A program made the translations under genes and the position numbers. A DNA stretch of 64,000 nt from Rheinheimera sp. A13L (GTDB taxonomy: Bacteria > Pseudomonadota > Gammaproteobacteria > Enterobacterales > Alteromonadaceae): the NCBI RefSeq assembly GCF_000217935.1, contig NZ_AFHI01000014.1, positions 1 to 64,000 of the forward strand, written 5' to 3'. Under the pieces are notes generated by a model, which was not told the DNA's origin, did not search any database, and saw only the letters and a program-made list of their open reading frames with translations. Of the stretch, positions 9,578 through 19,690 are shown piece after piece. Within the stretch, counting starts at the first letter, position 1, and each line of letters starts with the position of its first letter.

Positions 9578-9600
9578 CGTCTGAGGTTCGACTAAAGTCG
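9578..9600 (+). promoter_or_regulatory. Candidate operator upstream of DUF4212-symporter operon
   Basis: CGTCTGAGGTT (9578-9588) repeats the motif seen before acs. It is followed at once by CGACT-AA-AGTCG (9589-9600), an inverted repeat. The motif sits about 110 bases before the DUF4212 start and also in front of the divergent kinase gene, a natural place for a shared operator. Confidence 0.4.
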
Positions 9601-9696
9601 GGCTATCGCTTCCCACACCTGCTGCTAGATTAAGCATGCTAGTCAACAGAATTTCTATAACAACCACAAAAAACAAACAACAAGAGGAAGACAACG

Positions 9697-9963
9697 ATGG
9701 CATTTCAAAGCAATGAATTAGCCAAAGCCTATTGGCGGGAGAACGTCTCGCTGATGCTCAAACTGCTGGCGGTCTGGTTTACAGTATCCTTCGCTGCCGG
9801 GATTTTATTTGTAGACCAACTGAATATGGTGCAGTTTTTTGGCTTTAAGCTCGGATTTTGGTTCGCGCAGCAAGGCTCTATCTACACCTTCGTTCTGCTG
9901 ATCTTTATTTACGTCATCAAGATGAATGCGCTTGATCGTAAATACGATGTCCACGAAGACTAA
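9697..9963 (+). CDS. DUF4212 small membrane subunit of symporter
   Basis: An 88-residue protein with two membrane helices (about 20-42 and 58-78) and a short charged tail. It matches the DUF4212 family, small proteins encoded directly before a large sodium:solute symporter and thought to be its accessory subunit. AGAGGAAG precedes the ATG. The symporter starts eight bases after this stop, so the two are co-translated. Its function is inferred from conserved pairing. Confidence 0.88.
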   Translation: MAFQSNELAKAYWRENVSLMLKLLAVWFTVSFAAGILFVDQLNMVQFFGFKLGFWFAQQGSIYTFVLLIFIYVIKMNALDRKYDVHED

Positions 9964-9970
9964 GGGGTAG

Positions 9971-11689
9971 ATGATGGACTTACAGACTTTAACTTATTTA
10001 GTGGTCGGGGTGACTTTTGCCATCTATATTGGCATCGCCATCTGGGCTCGCGCAGGTTCAACACAGGAGTTCTACGTGGCTGGCGGCGGTGTATCGCCTT
10101 TAGCGAACGGTATGGCAACTGCTGCTGACTGGATGTCTGCCGCGTCATTTATCTCTATGGCCGGTTTAATTTCTTTTATGGGCTACGACGGTTCAGTGTA
10201 TCTGATGGGCTGGACAGGTGGTTATGTGCTGCTGGCTTTATGTTTGGCCCCCTACCTGCGTAAGTTTGGTAAATTTACAGTACCTGACTTTATAGGTGAC
10301 CGTTATTACTCTCAGACAGCTCGTACAGTGGCTGTTATTTGCGCCATCTTAATTTCCTTCACTTATGTGGCGGGTCAGATGCGTGGTGTAGGTGTAGTGT
10401 TCTCCCGTTTCCTTGAAGTAGATATCACTACTGGCGTTATCATCGGTATGGCCGTGGTATTTTTCTACGCTGTATTAGGTGGTATGAAAGGCATTACTTA
10501 CACTCAGGTTGCTCAGTATTGTGTGCTGATTTTTGCTTACATGGTGCCGGCCATTTTCATTTCCATCATGATCACAGGTCATGTGTTCCCACAAACAGGT
10601 TTAGGTGCCACCTTGCTGGACGGCTCAGGTATGCACTTGCTTCAACGGCTGGACGGGCTTTCGGCTGAACTGGGTTTTGCTGCTTACACCGAAGGGACTA
10701 AATCCACAGCAGATATCTTTGCTATTACTGCTGCCTTAATGGTAGGTACAGCAGGTTTACCTCACGTTATCGTGCGTTTCTTCACAGTACCACGGGTAAA
10801 AGACGCCCGTATCTCTGCCGGCTGGGCCTTGATTTTCATCAGTATTTTGTACACAACTGCTCCAGCTATAGGTGCATTTGCCCGCTACAACATGATTGAT
10901 ACCATTAATGGTCCTGATGCTCAGGGTACTTTAATAGCAGAAGCTCCAACCTGGATCAAAAACTGGGAAAAAACCGGTCTGATTAAACATGAAGATAAAA
11001 ACGGTGATGGTCGTATGTTCTACTCAGGTGATGAGCGCAACGAAATGACTATTGACCGTGACATCATGGTGTTAGCAAACCCGGAAATTGCTCAGTTACC
11101 CGATTGGGTGATTGCGCTGGTCGCCGCTGGTGGTATTGCAGCAGCATTATCTACAGCAGCAGGTTTGTTACTGGTGATCTCAACATCGATTTCGCACGAT
11201 TTACTCAAACGAAATCTGATGCCCAATATCACGGATAAGCAGGAACTGTTAGCAGCACGCGGTGCAGCCGCTGTGGCTATAGTGATTGCAGGTTACCTGG
11301 GCATTAACCCGCCAGGTTTTGTCGCGGAGGTGGTGGCTTTTGCCTTCGGCTTAGCTGCGGCGAGTTTCTTCCCTGCTATTATTCTTGGTATTTTCTACAA
11401 GAAAATGAATAAGGAAGGAGCTATCGCCGGTATGTTGGCAGGTATCATTTTCACTGTGGGTTATATCCTGTACTTCAAGGGTATTTTCATCACCCCATTT
11501 GCTGAAAACAAACCTGAAAACTGGCTGTTTGGTATCTCTCCGGAAGGCATAGGTACAGTGGGTATGTTGGTGAACTTTGTGGTGGCCTATGCTGTCAGCA
11601 AATTCACTAAAGAAGTACCGCAGGATGTACAGGATATTGTTGAACAAATCCGTTTTCCAAAAGGTGCTGGTGAAGCTCAGTCTCACTAA
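9971..11689 (+). CDS. Sodium:solute symporter, acetate/monocarboxylate type (ActP-like)
   Basis: An SLC5/SSS-family transporter of 572 residues with about 13 membrane helices. The N-terminal signature ([34 protein letters not shown]) is typical of the ActP/VC_2705 group that takes up acetate or similar monocarboxylates with sodium. A hydrophilic loop (about 320-365) carries a KNGDGR stretch. GGGG lies upstream of two adjacent ATG codons; the first is used here, but the second is as likely. It forms an operon with DUF4212, ends at a strong terminator, and lies opposite the CrbS-like kinase. The substrate is inferred from this context. Confidence 0.88.
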   Translation: MMDLQTLTYLVVGVTFAIYIGIAIWARAGSTQEFYVAGGGVSPLANGMATAADWMSAASFISMAGLISFMGYDGSVYLMGWTGGYVLLALCLAPYLRKFGKFTVPDFIGDRYYSQTARTVAVICAILISFTYVAGQMRGVGVVFSRFLEVDITTGVIIGMAVVFFYAVLGGMKGITYTQVAQYCVLIFAYMVPAIFISIMITGHVFPQTGLGATLLDGSGMHLLQRLDGLSAELGFAAYTEGTKSTADIFAITAALMVGTAGLPHVIVRFFTVPRVKDARISAGWALIFISILYTTAPAIGAFARYNMIDTINGPDAQGTLIAEAPTWIKNWEKTGLIKHEDKNGDGRMFYSGDERNEMTIDRDIMVLANPEIAQLPDWVIALVAAGGIAAALSTAAGLLLVISTSISHDLLKRNLMPNITDKQELLAARGAAAVAIVIAGYLGINPPGFVAEVVAFAFGLAAASFFPAIILGIFYKKMNKEGAIAGMLAGIIFTVGYILYFKGIFITPFAENKPENWLFGISPEGIGTVGMLVNFVVAYAVSKFTKEVPQDVQDIVEQIRFPKGAGEAQSH

Positions 11690-11713
11690 GCTAACCTGGA
11701 AAAACAGACCCTG

Positions 11714-11742
11714 ACAAGGCGTGGCAACACGCCTTGTTTTTT
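11714..11742 (+). terminator. Intrinsic terminator after symporter operon
   Basis: ACAAGGCGTG (11714-11723), loop GCAA, CACGCCTTGT (11728-11737), then a T run to 11742. A textbook ten-pair Rho-independent terminator reading rightwards. Confidence 0.92.
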
Positions 11743-11761
11743 GACAAAGCAGGAAGGTTGT

Positions 11762-13582
11762 ATGCAGGTTCAGGAAGTTGTGTCTTTTCTAAAGCAAACT
11801 CCCCCTTTTGACGATTTAGCCCCTCATGTGCTGGAGAGCGTTTGCAGGGATCTGAGTGTGGTGTACATTGCCTCTGGCGAACACTTGCTACCAGAACCTC
11901 AGTTGCTTCTGATCCGCTCCGGCTTATTTGCATTAAATACTGAACAACAACGTCTGACTCATTTACAAAGTGGCGATTTTTATGGCTACCAGTTACTGCT
12001 GACAGGCCTCGCTGACCCCGATACTATCCTTTGTGAAGAAGACGGACTGGTGTATTTTTTGCCCCAGCAGAGTTTTGATAAATTACGCCATCAATACAAA
12101 AACTTTGATTTGTTTTTCCAGCGCTTATTTAGCCGTCGTTTGCATTTGTATCAAAGCAATAAACAACAAAGTACCTCCACATTAAAAGTTGCAGACTTAG
12201 TGACCCGACGTAAAGTGTCGATTGCCAGCAGCAATACAGTGCAACAAGCCGCACTTCTGATGACAGAGCAACGGGTGTCTTGCCTGTTAATTGAGCAGGA
12301 CGAACAGCTGGTAGGTATTCTGACCGACCGAGACTTACGTAGCAGAGTGGTGGCCAAAAGTTTACCAGCCTCTACGACTGTCAGCGAGGTCATGACCAAA
12401 ACGCCACAAAGTATCGAAACAGACCGTTTTGCCTTCGAAGCCATTCAGCAAATGAGTCAATACAATATTCACCATTTACCAGTGGAACAGGATGGTAAAG
12501 CCATAGGGGTGTTAACCACCACAGATTTAATTCGCAGTCAGCAGGAACACCCTGTTTATCTGATCAGTCATATCCATCGTCAGCATCACTCTGAAGGTTT
12601 GAATGCCATTACACCTCAAGTGCAGCAACTGGCCATGCAGCTGGCAGAGCAACAAATTCCCTCCTATGAAGTCAGCAGTGTGCTCACCAGCATTATGGAT
12701 GCTTTAGCACAAAGCTGGCTGCAGATCGCAGAACAACAACTGGGCCCTGCCCCTTGTGTCTACAGCTGGTTAGGCTTTGGCTCTCAGGCCAGACGGGATA
12801 TGTTACCCAGCGCCGATCAGGACAATGCTCTGCTGCTGGAAAAAGAGCCTCTAGGTGCTGTAGCCGACTACTTTTCCGCTGTTGCAGAGATTGTCTGCAA
12901 CGGCCTCGCCTCTTCAGGTCAGGCGCTTTGTGACGGCCATATTATGGCGTCCAACCCAGAATTACGATTAAGCCTTAAGGGCTGGTCGAATCGTTTTGCC
13001 AAATGGCTCAATACACCGGACCCGCAAGCGCTTTTAAGCAGCAGTATATTTTTTGATATGCGGCTTATTCATGGCAGTAAAGCCTTGTTTAATGTGCTGC
13101 AGCAGGACGTATTGGCGCGCTGTAAAAATAACGAATTGTTTTTATATCATCTGGCAAAAAATGCCACACAACGTCAGCCTCCTCTGGGCTTTTTTAAACA
13201 CTTTTTATTAGAGCAGGATGGCAGGCAACGTAAAGGTCTGGATTTAAAAAAACGCGGTATCAGCCTGATCACAGATTTGGTTCGGGTGTATGCCTTATCT
13301 GCGGGTATCCATGCGGTCAATACCAGAGAGCGTTTAGCTTTATTGCAGCAACAGGCAGTACTGACTCAGCGCCAGCAACAAAATTTGCAGGGCGCTTTTG
13401 ATGTACTGGCTCATTTACGCTGGCAGTTACAGGCAGAGGATCTGAAACGCGGCCGGCATTTATCTAATTTGCTGGATCCGTCCCAGTTAAACCTGCTGCA
13501 GCGCCATCAATTAAAAGACGCTTTTGCCGTGATCATTGACGAGCAGCAAGTGCTCAGACAACGTTTTTGCCGGGAAATTTAA
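11762..13582 (+). CDS. DUF294 nucleotidyltransferase with cNMP-binding and CBS domains
   Basis: A cytoplasmic protein of 606 residues. The order is a cyclic-nucleotide-binding-like domain (about 1-130), a pair of CBS domains (about 145-265; VSCLLIEQDEQLVGILTDRDLRSR and HHLPVEQDGKAIGVLTTTDL), then a DUF294 nucleotidyltransferase region with GSQARRDMLPSADQDNALL, whose GS and DxD-like residues resemble the GlnD-type fold. The ATG at 11762 follows AGGAAGG; an upstream TTG has no such site. It is followed directly by the exonuclease gene. This pair often accompanies the CrbS/symporter locus, suggesting a linked signalling role, but the reaction is not known. Confidence 0.85.
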   Translation: MQVQEVVSFLKQTPPFDDLAPHVLESVCRDLSVVYIASGEHLLPEPQLLLIRSGLFALNTEQQRLTHLQSGDFYGYQLLLTGLADPDTILCEEDGLVYFLPQQSFDKLRHQYKNFDLFFQRLFSRRLHLYQSNKQQSTSTLKVADLVTRRKVSIASSNTVQQAALLMTEQRVSCLLIEQDEQLVGILTDRDLRSRVVAKSLPASTTVSEVMTKTPQSIETDRFAFEAIQQMSQYNIHHLPVEQDGKAIGVLTTTDLIRSQQEHPVYLISHIHRQHHSEGLNAITPQVQQLAMQLAEQQIPSYEVSSVLTSIMDALAQSWLQIAEQQLGPAPCVYSWLGFGSQARRDMLPSADQDNALLLEKEPLGAVADYFSAVAEIVCNGLASSGQALCDGHIMASNPELRLSLKGWSNRFAKWLNTPDPQALLSSSIFFDMRLIHGSKALFNVLQQDVLARCKNNELFLYHLAKNATQRQPPLGFFKHFLLEQDGRQRKGLDLKKRGISLITDLVRVYALSAGIHAVNTRERLALLQQQAVLTQRQQQNLQGAFDVLAHLRWQLQAEDLKRGRHLSNLLDPSQLNLLQRHQLKDAFAVIIDEQQVLRQRFCREI

Positions 13583-14242
13583 ATGTGGAACTGGCTGAGA
13601 AAACCAGTCGCTGTGCATCAGCGGGTATTGGATTATGAAAACGAGCACAGTATCGATAAACAATGCCTGGCCAGTAAAGCCAGTTATCTGGTGTTGGATT
13701 TTGAAACCACAGGCCTGGATGCAAAAAAACATCATATCGTCAGCGCTGGCTGGGTCAGGATTTCAGACTGCAGAATTCAGTTAAATTCGGCTGTGTATCA
13801 ACTGGTGAAAAGCCCGGCTTCTGTCGGACAAAGTGCTGTGATCCATGGTCTTCATAACAGTCAGCTGCAACAAGGAATAGAGCTGGAGGAGTTATTAAGC
13901 CTTCTGCTACAGGAACTCAAAGGGTCAGTACTGGTGTCCCATCACAGCGCTTTAGAGCTGAACTTTTTAAAGCACAGCTGCCAGAACAGCTTTGGTCGCT
14001 CCCCGGCTTTTAAAGCAGTCGACACCTTAAAACTGGAGCTGTATAAAATGCAGCTCAAAGGTGGGCCTGTAGCACAAAATTCATTGAGTTTATCTGCCTG
14101 TCTGGCCCGCTATCATTTGCCTGAAGTGACAGAACATCACGCCTTATCCGACGCCTTTGGCTGTGCCCAATTATTACTGGCGCAGCTAAAAACCAGAGGA
14201 GCGTCCTGTACACTGGCGGAGCTTTTTCAACAAAGTCGTTAA
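13583..14242 (+). CDS. DnaQ-family 3'-5' exonuclease
   Basis: A 219-residue DEDD-type exonuclease. Exo I is VLDFETTGLD (about 38-47), Exo II lies in VSHHSALELNFL, and Exo III is HHALSDAFG, giving the DEDDh set D, E, D and H-D. It resembles the epsilon subunit of DNA polymerase III but is shorter and is a stand-alone paralogue. The ATG starts at the base after the upstream stop codon, so it is translationally coupled to the CBS/DUF294 gene. The substrate is unknown; a role in nucleic-acid turnover is inferred from the fold. Confidence 0.88.
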   Translation: MWNWLRKPVAVHQRVLDYENEHSIDKQCLASKASYLVLDFETTGLDAKKHHIVSAGWVRISDCRIQLNSAVYQLVKSPASVGQSAVIHGLHNSQLQQGIELEELLSLLLQELKGSVLVSHHSALELNFLKHSCQNSFGRSPAFKAVDTLKLELYKMQLKGGPVAQNSLSLSACLARYHLPEVTEHHALSDAFGCAQLLLAQLKTRGASCTLAELFQQSR

Positions 14243-14297
14243 CTCGCGTAGAAGCACCCAAAAGCAGAAAAAAGGACGGGTGATTAGAATTTCAGGA

Positions 14298-14325
14298 ACC
14301 AGAGCAGGCTGCACTCTGCTCTGGT
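14298..14325. terminator. Hairpin between convergent exonuclease and TonB receptor genes
   Basis: ACCAGAGCAG (14298-14307) and CTGCTCTGGT (14316-14325) form a perfect ten-pair stem in the gap between two convergent genes. No U run on either strand, so a weak or factor-aided terminator. Confidence 0.45.
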
Positions 14326-14391
14326 GGGATTAAAAACTAATCACCCGGTTACACTCGTTGAACCTGAAGTTGCAGCTGCATTAACTGGTTG

Positions 14392-17067
14392 TTAATAGCT
14401 TACATTCAAGCGCGCACCATACATACGTGGGGGGTTAAAAGAGTTAAAGGTATAACCACCAGTTGCTCCCTGCCCCATCCAGTTTTTCACTATATTGTCA
14501 CTTAAATTAGTGCCATAAAGCTCGACGTACCAGCTGCTGTCTGTTGGCGCAAATTTCACCGAAGCATTCACATTGGTATAGGCATCCTGGTAGTCGCCTA
14601 TCACTTTGTTATCCAGATTACGTGGGGTGAAATACTGCTTGTCTTTCCAGCTTAACCCCAACCATGGTGTAACCACATAACCATCCATCTCAAAGTCATG
14701 GGACAGATTAACACCAACCGAATATTTAGGGGTGCGTGGCAAGCTGTGGCCCGTTACATCATAGATAGCCCGGCCTTTGATCTCCGGATCATCCCCCAGA
14801 TACACAGGGGCACAAGCTTCAGCACCAAATTCAGCTCTGTAACCACAAAACCAGTTGTCGTTATAGGTTTTATAGGAGGTGATTTCACTGTCCAGCCAGG
14901 CCGCAAAACCTGAGAGACGGCCACCAGACCATGGGATAACTGTAAATTCCAGTTCCAGACCCTGAATATCAGCTTCACCAATATTTTCTGTTTTCCAGGC
15001 ATTAACTATTTCACAGGCAGGGTTCCAGTCCGGACAAGCCTGGGCCGGAATATTCATACCCACAGCATGCATATCAGTGAAATGCATATCAGTGTATTTG
15101 GTCAGAAAGTACACAGCGCTGAAATTTAACCTCTGATCAAAATGATTGCCTTTGTAACCGACCTCAAAGTTTTTGGTGCGCTCTGGTTTGTAATCCAGGT
15201 AGCTGAAACGTTCTTCTGAATTTGTTAACTCAGGATCAGCACAAGGACGGCCACCACAGGTATCAAAGCGATCACCAAAACCACCAGGGCGGTAACCTGT
15301 AGCTACTGAGGTAAACAGCATCCGACGTTCATCAATGTCATACTGCAAACCTAAACGCCATGTACTGGCTGACCAGTCATTTTTGTAGGTATTGACTGTC
15401 ATGCCTTCGTAGGCATCTTTACCTGCAAATGGACCCATATCAAAAGTCAGATCAGTACCGTTATGAGGGGCTGTCACACCTAAAGCACCCGGAGTGTAAG
15501 CGCCATTGTAATACCAGGTGCCCGCTGTCCAGCCGCCATAAGTAGCACCTGCATTGTCAGAGCGTTCATCCTGACTGTAACGATAACCTGCTGTTGCTGT
15601 TAGTTTGTCGGTCAGTAAAAAGTTAGCCTGAGTAAAAATAGCTTTAGAGTCAATCTGACGATCCGGCTGTTCATAAAACTGACCTACAGGTAAACCAAAC
15701 TCTGCGCCGACCAGGTTATCCTGAGCAAAAGTAATGGCATTTTTTTCTTTTAACCAAAACAGGCCCGCTACGTAATTAAAACGGTCATAGCGTTGTTTTA
15801 GTTGTAACTCGTTGACATAAGAACGAAATTTGGAATCCAGCGTATAAGTGGCTCTGTCAACCACATGCTGCATACCCCAGTTACCCCACGGCTGCATAAT
15901 ACCCACGTCTTCTTCCAATGGATGCAAACCACCATCGTCGTCGTGATTCTGCGCCCTTTGCTGCACGGCATAGCCTAAGCGGTATTCCAGATTGGTGTGG
16001 TCATTCACCTGCCAGCCATATTTCAGCCGTACAGTGTCAATGCTCATATCAATCATGCCGGGCACGTTCACCAGAGCATACCACTGGCCTTTATCGCCAC
16101 AGGAAAAACGTGTGCCCTCTACGGCTTCACAATCTTTCATACCCACTTCACCGGCACTACTATTCTGGTAATGCTCATAACCCAAGGTCAGGCTGTGATT
16201 GTCGGCAATAGCCCATAAACCGGTCAGACGCATGCCCCATTGATCCGAGTTGGTGTAATAGTCTTCCGGACCTATTTCTTTATTTAAACGCTGGTCGACA
16301 TCAGGTAAACCGTCCGGAGTAAAGGAGCCGTCGCTTGTTTTGATGCCACGGTCTGTTAAATCTCGTTCCTGATCAATGTAACCGTCTCTTTTGTCGACCA
16401 TCAAGGCCGCACGAAAGGCAAAAGTATCACTGACGCCAAAGTTATAGACACTGCGTAATTGTTTCGCGCTGTAGTTCCCCAACTGCACATTCGACCAGCC
16501 ATAGTTTTCACCAAACTCAGGTTTAGCCGGGATCACGTTGACCACACCAGCCGTAGAGTTACGGCCAAATAAAGTGCCCTGAGCACCACGCAAGACTTCC
16601 ACTTGTTCTAAGTCGAACATCAAGGCCAAAGACCCCTGAGGACGGGGTGAATAGATGCCATCAATATGCACACCTACAGCAGGATCACCAATTTCAGTGA
16701 AGTTGGTGGAAGTCACACCCCTAATACCTATTTGCACTCCCGAGTCTGCTGCCGATAAACCAAATTCAATATTGGGCATCATGCCGGTTAAATCGGATAA
16801 CGACTTGACGTTTTCTCTGACCAGAGTCTCAGGATCCAGTGCTGTCACAGCCAAAGGTGTTTTCATTAAATTAGTGACATCGCGGGTTGCGGTCACATTA
16901 ATCACTTCTAAAGTTTCTCTTTCTACCTCTTTTTCCTCGATGACACCGCTGTCATTTTGTGCCAAAACAAATAATGGGCTGGCTCCCAAAAGTGCGGCCG
17001 AAATGGCCAGACTCAGTTGTGCCCTTTTGATCCTGCTCTTGTTGCAACCGCTAAGTAATCCAGACAT
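14392..17067 (-). CDS. TonB-dependent receptor
   Basis: An outer-membrane receptor of about 891 residues. A signal peptide ends near SPLFVLAQ, a TonB-box-like stretch (LEVINVTATRD) follows, then the plug domain with GIRGVTSTNF and EVLRGAQGTLFGRNSTAGVVNV, and a 22-strand barrel ending in RLNVSY. The many GYR, YDRFNY and NEL patterns suit the class common in Alteromonadales. The ATG at 17067 is chosen for the preceding AGAAGAGA; an upstream TTG lacks a site. It is divergent from the GH20 hexosaminidase and shares that promoter region's GTTAC palindromes, so it probably imports an amino-sugar oligosaccharide or related compound. The substrate is inferred. Confidence 0.9.
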   Translation of the reverse strand: MSGLLSGCNKSRIKRAQLSLAISAALLGASPLFVLAQNDSGVIEEKEVERETLEVINVTATRDVTNLMKTPLAVTALDPETLVRENVKSLSDLTGMMPNIEFGLSAADSGVQIGIRGVTSTNFTEIGDPAVGVHIDGIYSPRPQGSLALMFDLEQVEVLRGAQGTLFGRNSTAGVVNVIPAKPEFGENYGWSNVQLGNYSAKQLRSVYNFGVSDTFAFRAALMVDKRDGYIDQERDLTDRGIKTSDGSFTPDGLPDVDQRLNKEIGPEDYYTNSDQWGMRLTGLWAIADNHSLTLGYEHYQNSSAGEVGMKDCEAVEGTRFSCGDKGQWYALVNVPGMIDMSIDTVRLKYGWQVNDHTNLEYRLGYAVQQRAQNHDDDGGLHPLEEDVGIMQPWGNWGMQHVVDRATYTLDSKFRSYVNELQLKQRYDRFNYVAGLFWLKEKNAITFAQDNLVGAEFGLPVGQFYEQPDRQIDSKAIFTQANFLLTDKLTATAGYRYSQDERSDNAGATYGGWTAGTWYYNGAYTPGALGVTAPHNGTDLTFDMGPFAGKDAYEGMTVNTYKNDWSASTWRLGLQYDIDERRMLFTSVATGYRPGGFGDRFDTCGGRPCADPELTNSEERFSYLDYKPERTKNFEVGYKGNHFDQRLNFSAVYFLTKYTDMHFTDMHAVGMNIPAQACPDWNPACEIVNAWKTENIGEADIQGLELEFTVIPWSGGRLSGFAAWLDSEITSYKTYNDNWFCGYRAEFGAEACAPVYLGDDPEIKGRAIYDVTGHSLPRTPKYSVGVNLSHDFEMDGYVVTPWLGLSWKDKQYFTPRNLDNKVIGDYQDAYTNVNASVKFAPTDSSWYVELYGTNLSDNIVKNWMGQGATGGYTFNSFNPPRMYGARLNVSY

Positions 17068-17203
17068 GGTTTTAGTCTCTTCTATTTTTGTATGTATGCC
17101 TTTGGTCAATGGTGACAGATACTGCAGACTGTCTTTTCACACCAAAGCTGTTCTTTTTGTCCCTGCGAAGTCGAAATCACTATCACAAATTCCGAACTCG
17201 AAT

Positions 17204-17216
17204 GTTACTTTGTACC
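17204..17216. promoter_or_regulatory. Imperfect GTTAC palindrome, TonB receptor/hexosaminidase gap
   Basis: GTTAC-TTT-GTACC, one mismatch from GTTAC-N3-GTAAC. The same 14-base string GTTACTTTGTACCA recurs at 24052 beside the RpiR gene, with AGTAAA about 10-15 bases downstream in both places. Candidate RpiR-family operator. Confidence 0.55.
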
Positions 17217-17308
17217 ATCAAGTTTAAAAAGTAAACATTATTTGATGAAAAAACAGTTCGATATAGTATCTAATTCTAGACAAGCATCTCTTTATTGCTT
17301 ATTAATAT

Positions 17309-17321
17309 GTTACCAAGTAAC
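17309..17321. promoter_or_regulatory. GTTAC-CAA-GTAAC palindrome before hexosaminidase
   Basis: A perfect 5-3-5 inverted repeat 18 bases upstream of the GH20 start, well placed to block its promoter or translation-initiation region. It matches the palindrome upstream of rpiR at 24006. Confidence 0.6.
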
Positions 17322-17338
17322 AAGAACCCTTTGCACTT

Positions 17339-19690
17339 ATGCGTACTTTGTATTGCCTCTGCCTTTCGTTTTTACTGCTCCAGCCTGTCTGGGCACAGCC
17401 ATTGGCTTTATTACCTTATCCAAAACAGCTGAAACTGCACCAGGGTGAGTTTGTGTTTACTAATCAATTCAAGGTGCAACTCCCCGCTGGGCAACCGGAA
17501 TTAAAAACCGCGGTGAAGCGATTTATTCAGCAAAGCGCTATTACTACCCACCTGGATTTCACAGCTCACAGCGAAGCGCAGCTGTTGATCCGGCTGGATT
17601 TGGCGAAAACAACTACGGCAAAGCAAACGGAAGCCTACCAACTGAAGATAAGCAGCAAGCAAATCCAGCTCAGTGCCCGTCATGCCACAGGCATAAAACA
17701 TGGCCTGCACAGTCTGCAGCAGCTTATTCGACGTCAATCGGACAAGACTGTGCTGCCCGCCCTGCACATTGAAGATGAACCCCGGTTTAGCTGGCGGGGT
17801 TTATTGCTCGACCCCGCCAGACGTTTTTTACCTCTGACTGATATCAAACGTCAGTTGGATCTGATGGCGGCGGTAAAACTTAATGTGCTGCATTTGCACT
17901 TAACAGATGATCAGGGCTGGCGCTTTGAATCCAAAGTATTCCCAAAGCTGCAGCAAGTGGGCGGCAAAGACGGTTATTACACTCAGGATGAATTACGTGA
18001 ACTGGTGTTGTATGCCAAAGAACGTGGCATACGAGTGGTGCCTGAAATAGATGTACCGGGCCATACCACGGCTTTGGGTCTGGCCTATCCGGAGTTAATG
18101 ACAGCTCCGGCTCCCACTGCTGCTGAAATTCACTGGGGTGTGCATCCGGCGGTGTTAGATCCATCCAATGACCAAGTCTATGTTTTCTTACAACAACTTC
18201 TCTCTGAAGTAGCAGAGGTATTTCCGGACCCTTACCTGCATATAGGGGGCGATGAAGTGCTGCCGGATCGCTGGCAACAAAACCCAGAGGTTCAGGCCTT
18301 TATGCAACAGCAAAAGCTGACTGATGTGGGCGCTTTGCAGGCCTATTTTAATCGTCGTGTTGAGCTCATAGTAAAGAGCCTGGGCAAGACTATGATTGGC
18401 TGGGACGAAGTACTGGATGATGAGCTGCCTGACTCTGTGGTGGTGCAATCCTGGCGTGGTACTGAGTCTTTATTTCAAGCCGCCGAAAAAGGTCATGCCG
18501 CCATTTTATCAACAGGCTTTTATCTGGATCAGCCACAAAGCGCAGCTTTCCATTATCGCAATGACCCCTTGCCTGATGCTGTTTTAGCACCAGAGCCTAA
18601 GCAGATAAAAAGCTGGTCTGGCTGGAATTTCCAGTTTGAACGTAAAAGAGGCTCGCCAGTCACAGGTACTTTGTATCTGCTGCAGTTCATATCTGGCTCA
18701 GAGCGTGCTTTTATTCAGTTTCCAGACAAAATGCTGATTGAAGCCCAAGCTGTGAAAGTAAACTCGGGCCAAACAAACTTTCAGTTTGATAGCTGGATGG
18801 GACCAGTCAAAGCCCAGCTGCAGCTGACTAACACTGTTCAGGGTAAATTTGTTGTAGGCAATGCGCCTTATCAGCTAACAGGCAAAGCTTTAGCAAAATC
18901 AGAGCAGCGATCTTTACCATTCAACTTTGGCAGAACACTGAGTACCCAGGCGCAACAACAGATTTTAGGTGGCGAAATCGCTTTATGGGGCGAATTGATC
19001 ACGCCAGAACTTATAGATATTCGCTTATGGCCTAACGGTTTTGCTGTCGCTGAGCGGCTGTGGTCAGCAAAAAGCCGCGACGATGAGCAGGATTTTTACC
19101 AGCGTATGGAACTGGTGCAACTATGGGCCCAGGACTTTATCGGTTTAAAAAGCCGGCAACAACAAATTCAGGGCTTTAAGCAACTGGTACCCTCATCCCA
19201 TCTGGCCGATTTGCTGACGCTGGCTGAAACTCTGGAGCCTGCCCATTATTACCACCGTTTGCATGAAAAATCTGTGGCAGGGCTTTACCATCAGCAGGCT
19301 CCGCTTAATCAACTGGTGGATTTTTTGCCGGCAGAGCACAAAACCATGCGCCAGTTTGAGCAGGATCTTGTGTTGTGGCTGCAGCAGAAAAAGCCTGAAC
19401 AACTCAGGCAGCTGCACGATAAGCTTCGCCACTGGCAACTGGCCGCGCAACGTCTTGTAAAAGCACCAGAGATAACAGCAAGCCCCTTATTTCAGCAGAT
19501 CGAAGACTTATGTCAGGCGGGTTTGGACTTATCGACCAGTATTGACGCTCAGCAACCACTTTCTTTGGCAAAGCTGCAAAAGATCGAACTACAACTGGAT
19601 AAAGCAGAAGCTATACAGCAGGAGATGATAATAGCGCTGCACAGAGCCATCACGACTTTGCTTCAGGCAACGGCAGCAGTGCACTACTAA
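17339..19690 (+). CDS. GH20 beta-N-acetylhexosaminidase
   Basis: An exported glycoside hydrolase of 783 residues. A signal peptide ends at PVWAQP (about 20), followed by a GH20b N-terminal domain and a catalytic barrel with HLHLTDDQGWR and the catalytic pair D305-E306 in HIGGDEV, then GWDEVL. An inserted stretch of about 110 residues (about 410-530) interrupts the barrel before it resumes at IALWGELI and WPNGFAVAERLWS. The C-terminal ~150 residues are a helical, glutamine-rich region. It should release terminal GlcNAc or GalNAc from oligosaccharides in the periplasm or outside the cell. The ribosome-binding site is weak. The 3' end overlaps the convergent MlrC gene by four bases. Confidence 0.93.
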   Translation: MRTLYCLCLSFLLLQPVWAQPLALLPYPKQLKLHQGEFVFTNQFKVQLPAGQPELKTAVKRFIQQSAITTHLDFTAHSEAQLLIRLDLAKTTTAKQTEAYQLKISSKQIQLSARHATGIKHGLHSLQQLIRRQSDKTVLPALHIEDEPRFSWRGLLLDPARRFLPLTDIKRQLDLMAAVKLNVLHLHLTDDQGWRFESKVFPKLQQVGGKDGYYTQDELRELVLYAKERGIRVVPEIDVPGHTTALGLAYPELMTAPAPTAAEIHWGVHPAVLDPSNDQVYVFLQQLLSEVAEVFPDPYLHIGGDEVLPDRWQQNPEVQAFMQQQKLTDVGALQAYFNRRVELIVKSLGKTMIGWDEVLDDELPDSVVVQSWRGTESLFQAAEKGHAAILSTGFYLDQPQSAAFHYRNDPLPDAVLAPEPKQIKSWSGWNFQFERKRGSPVTGTLYLLQFISGSERAFIQFPDKMLIEAQAVKVNSGQTNFQFDSWMGPVKAQLQLTNTVQGKFVVGNAPYQLTGKALAKSEQRSLPFNFGRTLSTQAQQQILGGEIALWGELITPELIDIRLWPNGFAVAERLWSAKSRDDEQDFYQRMELVQLWAQDFIGLKSRQQQIQGFKQLVPSSHLADLLTLAETLEPAHYYHRLHEKSVAGLYHQQAPLNQLVDFLPAEHKTMRQFEQDLVLWLQQKKPEQLRQLHDKLRHWQLAAQRLVKAPEITASPLFQQIEDLCQAGLDLSTSIDAQQPLSLAKLQKIELQLDKAEAIQQEMIIALHRAITTLLQATAAVHY

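Noticed and set aside
16655-17227. 190-codon plus-strand frame opposite the first TonB receptor
   Set aside because: Antisense shadow of the signal-peptide and plug region, with no initiation signal.
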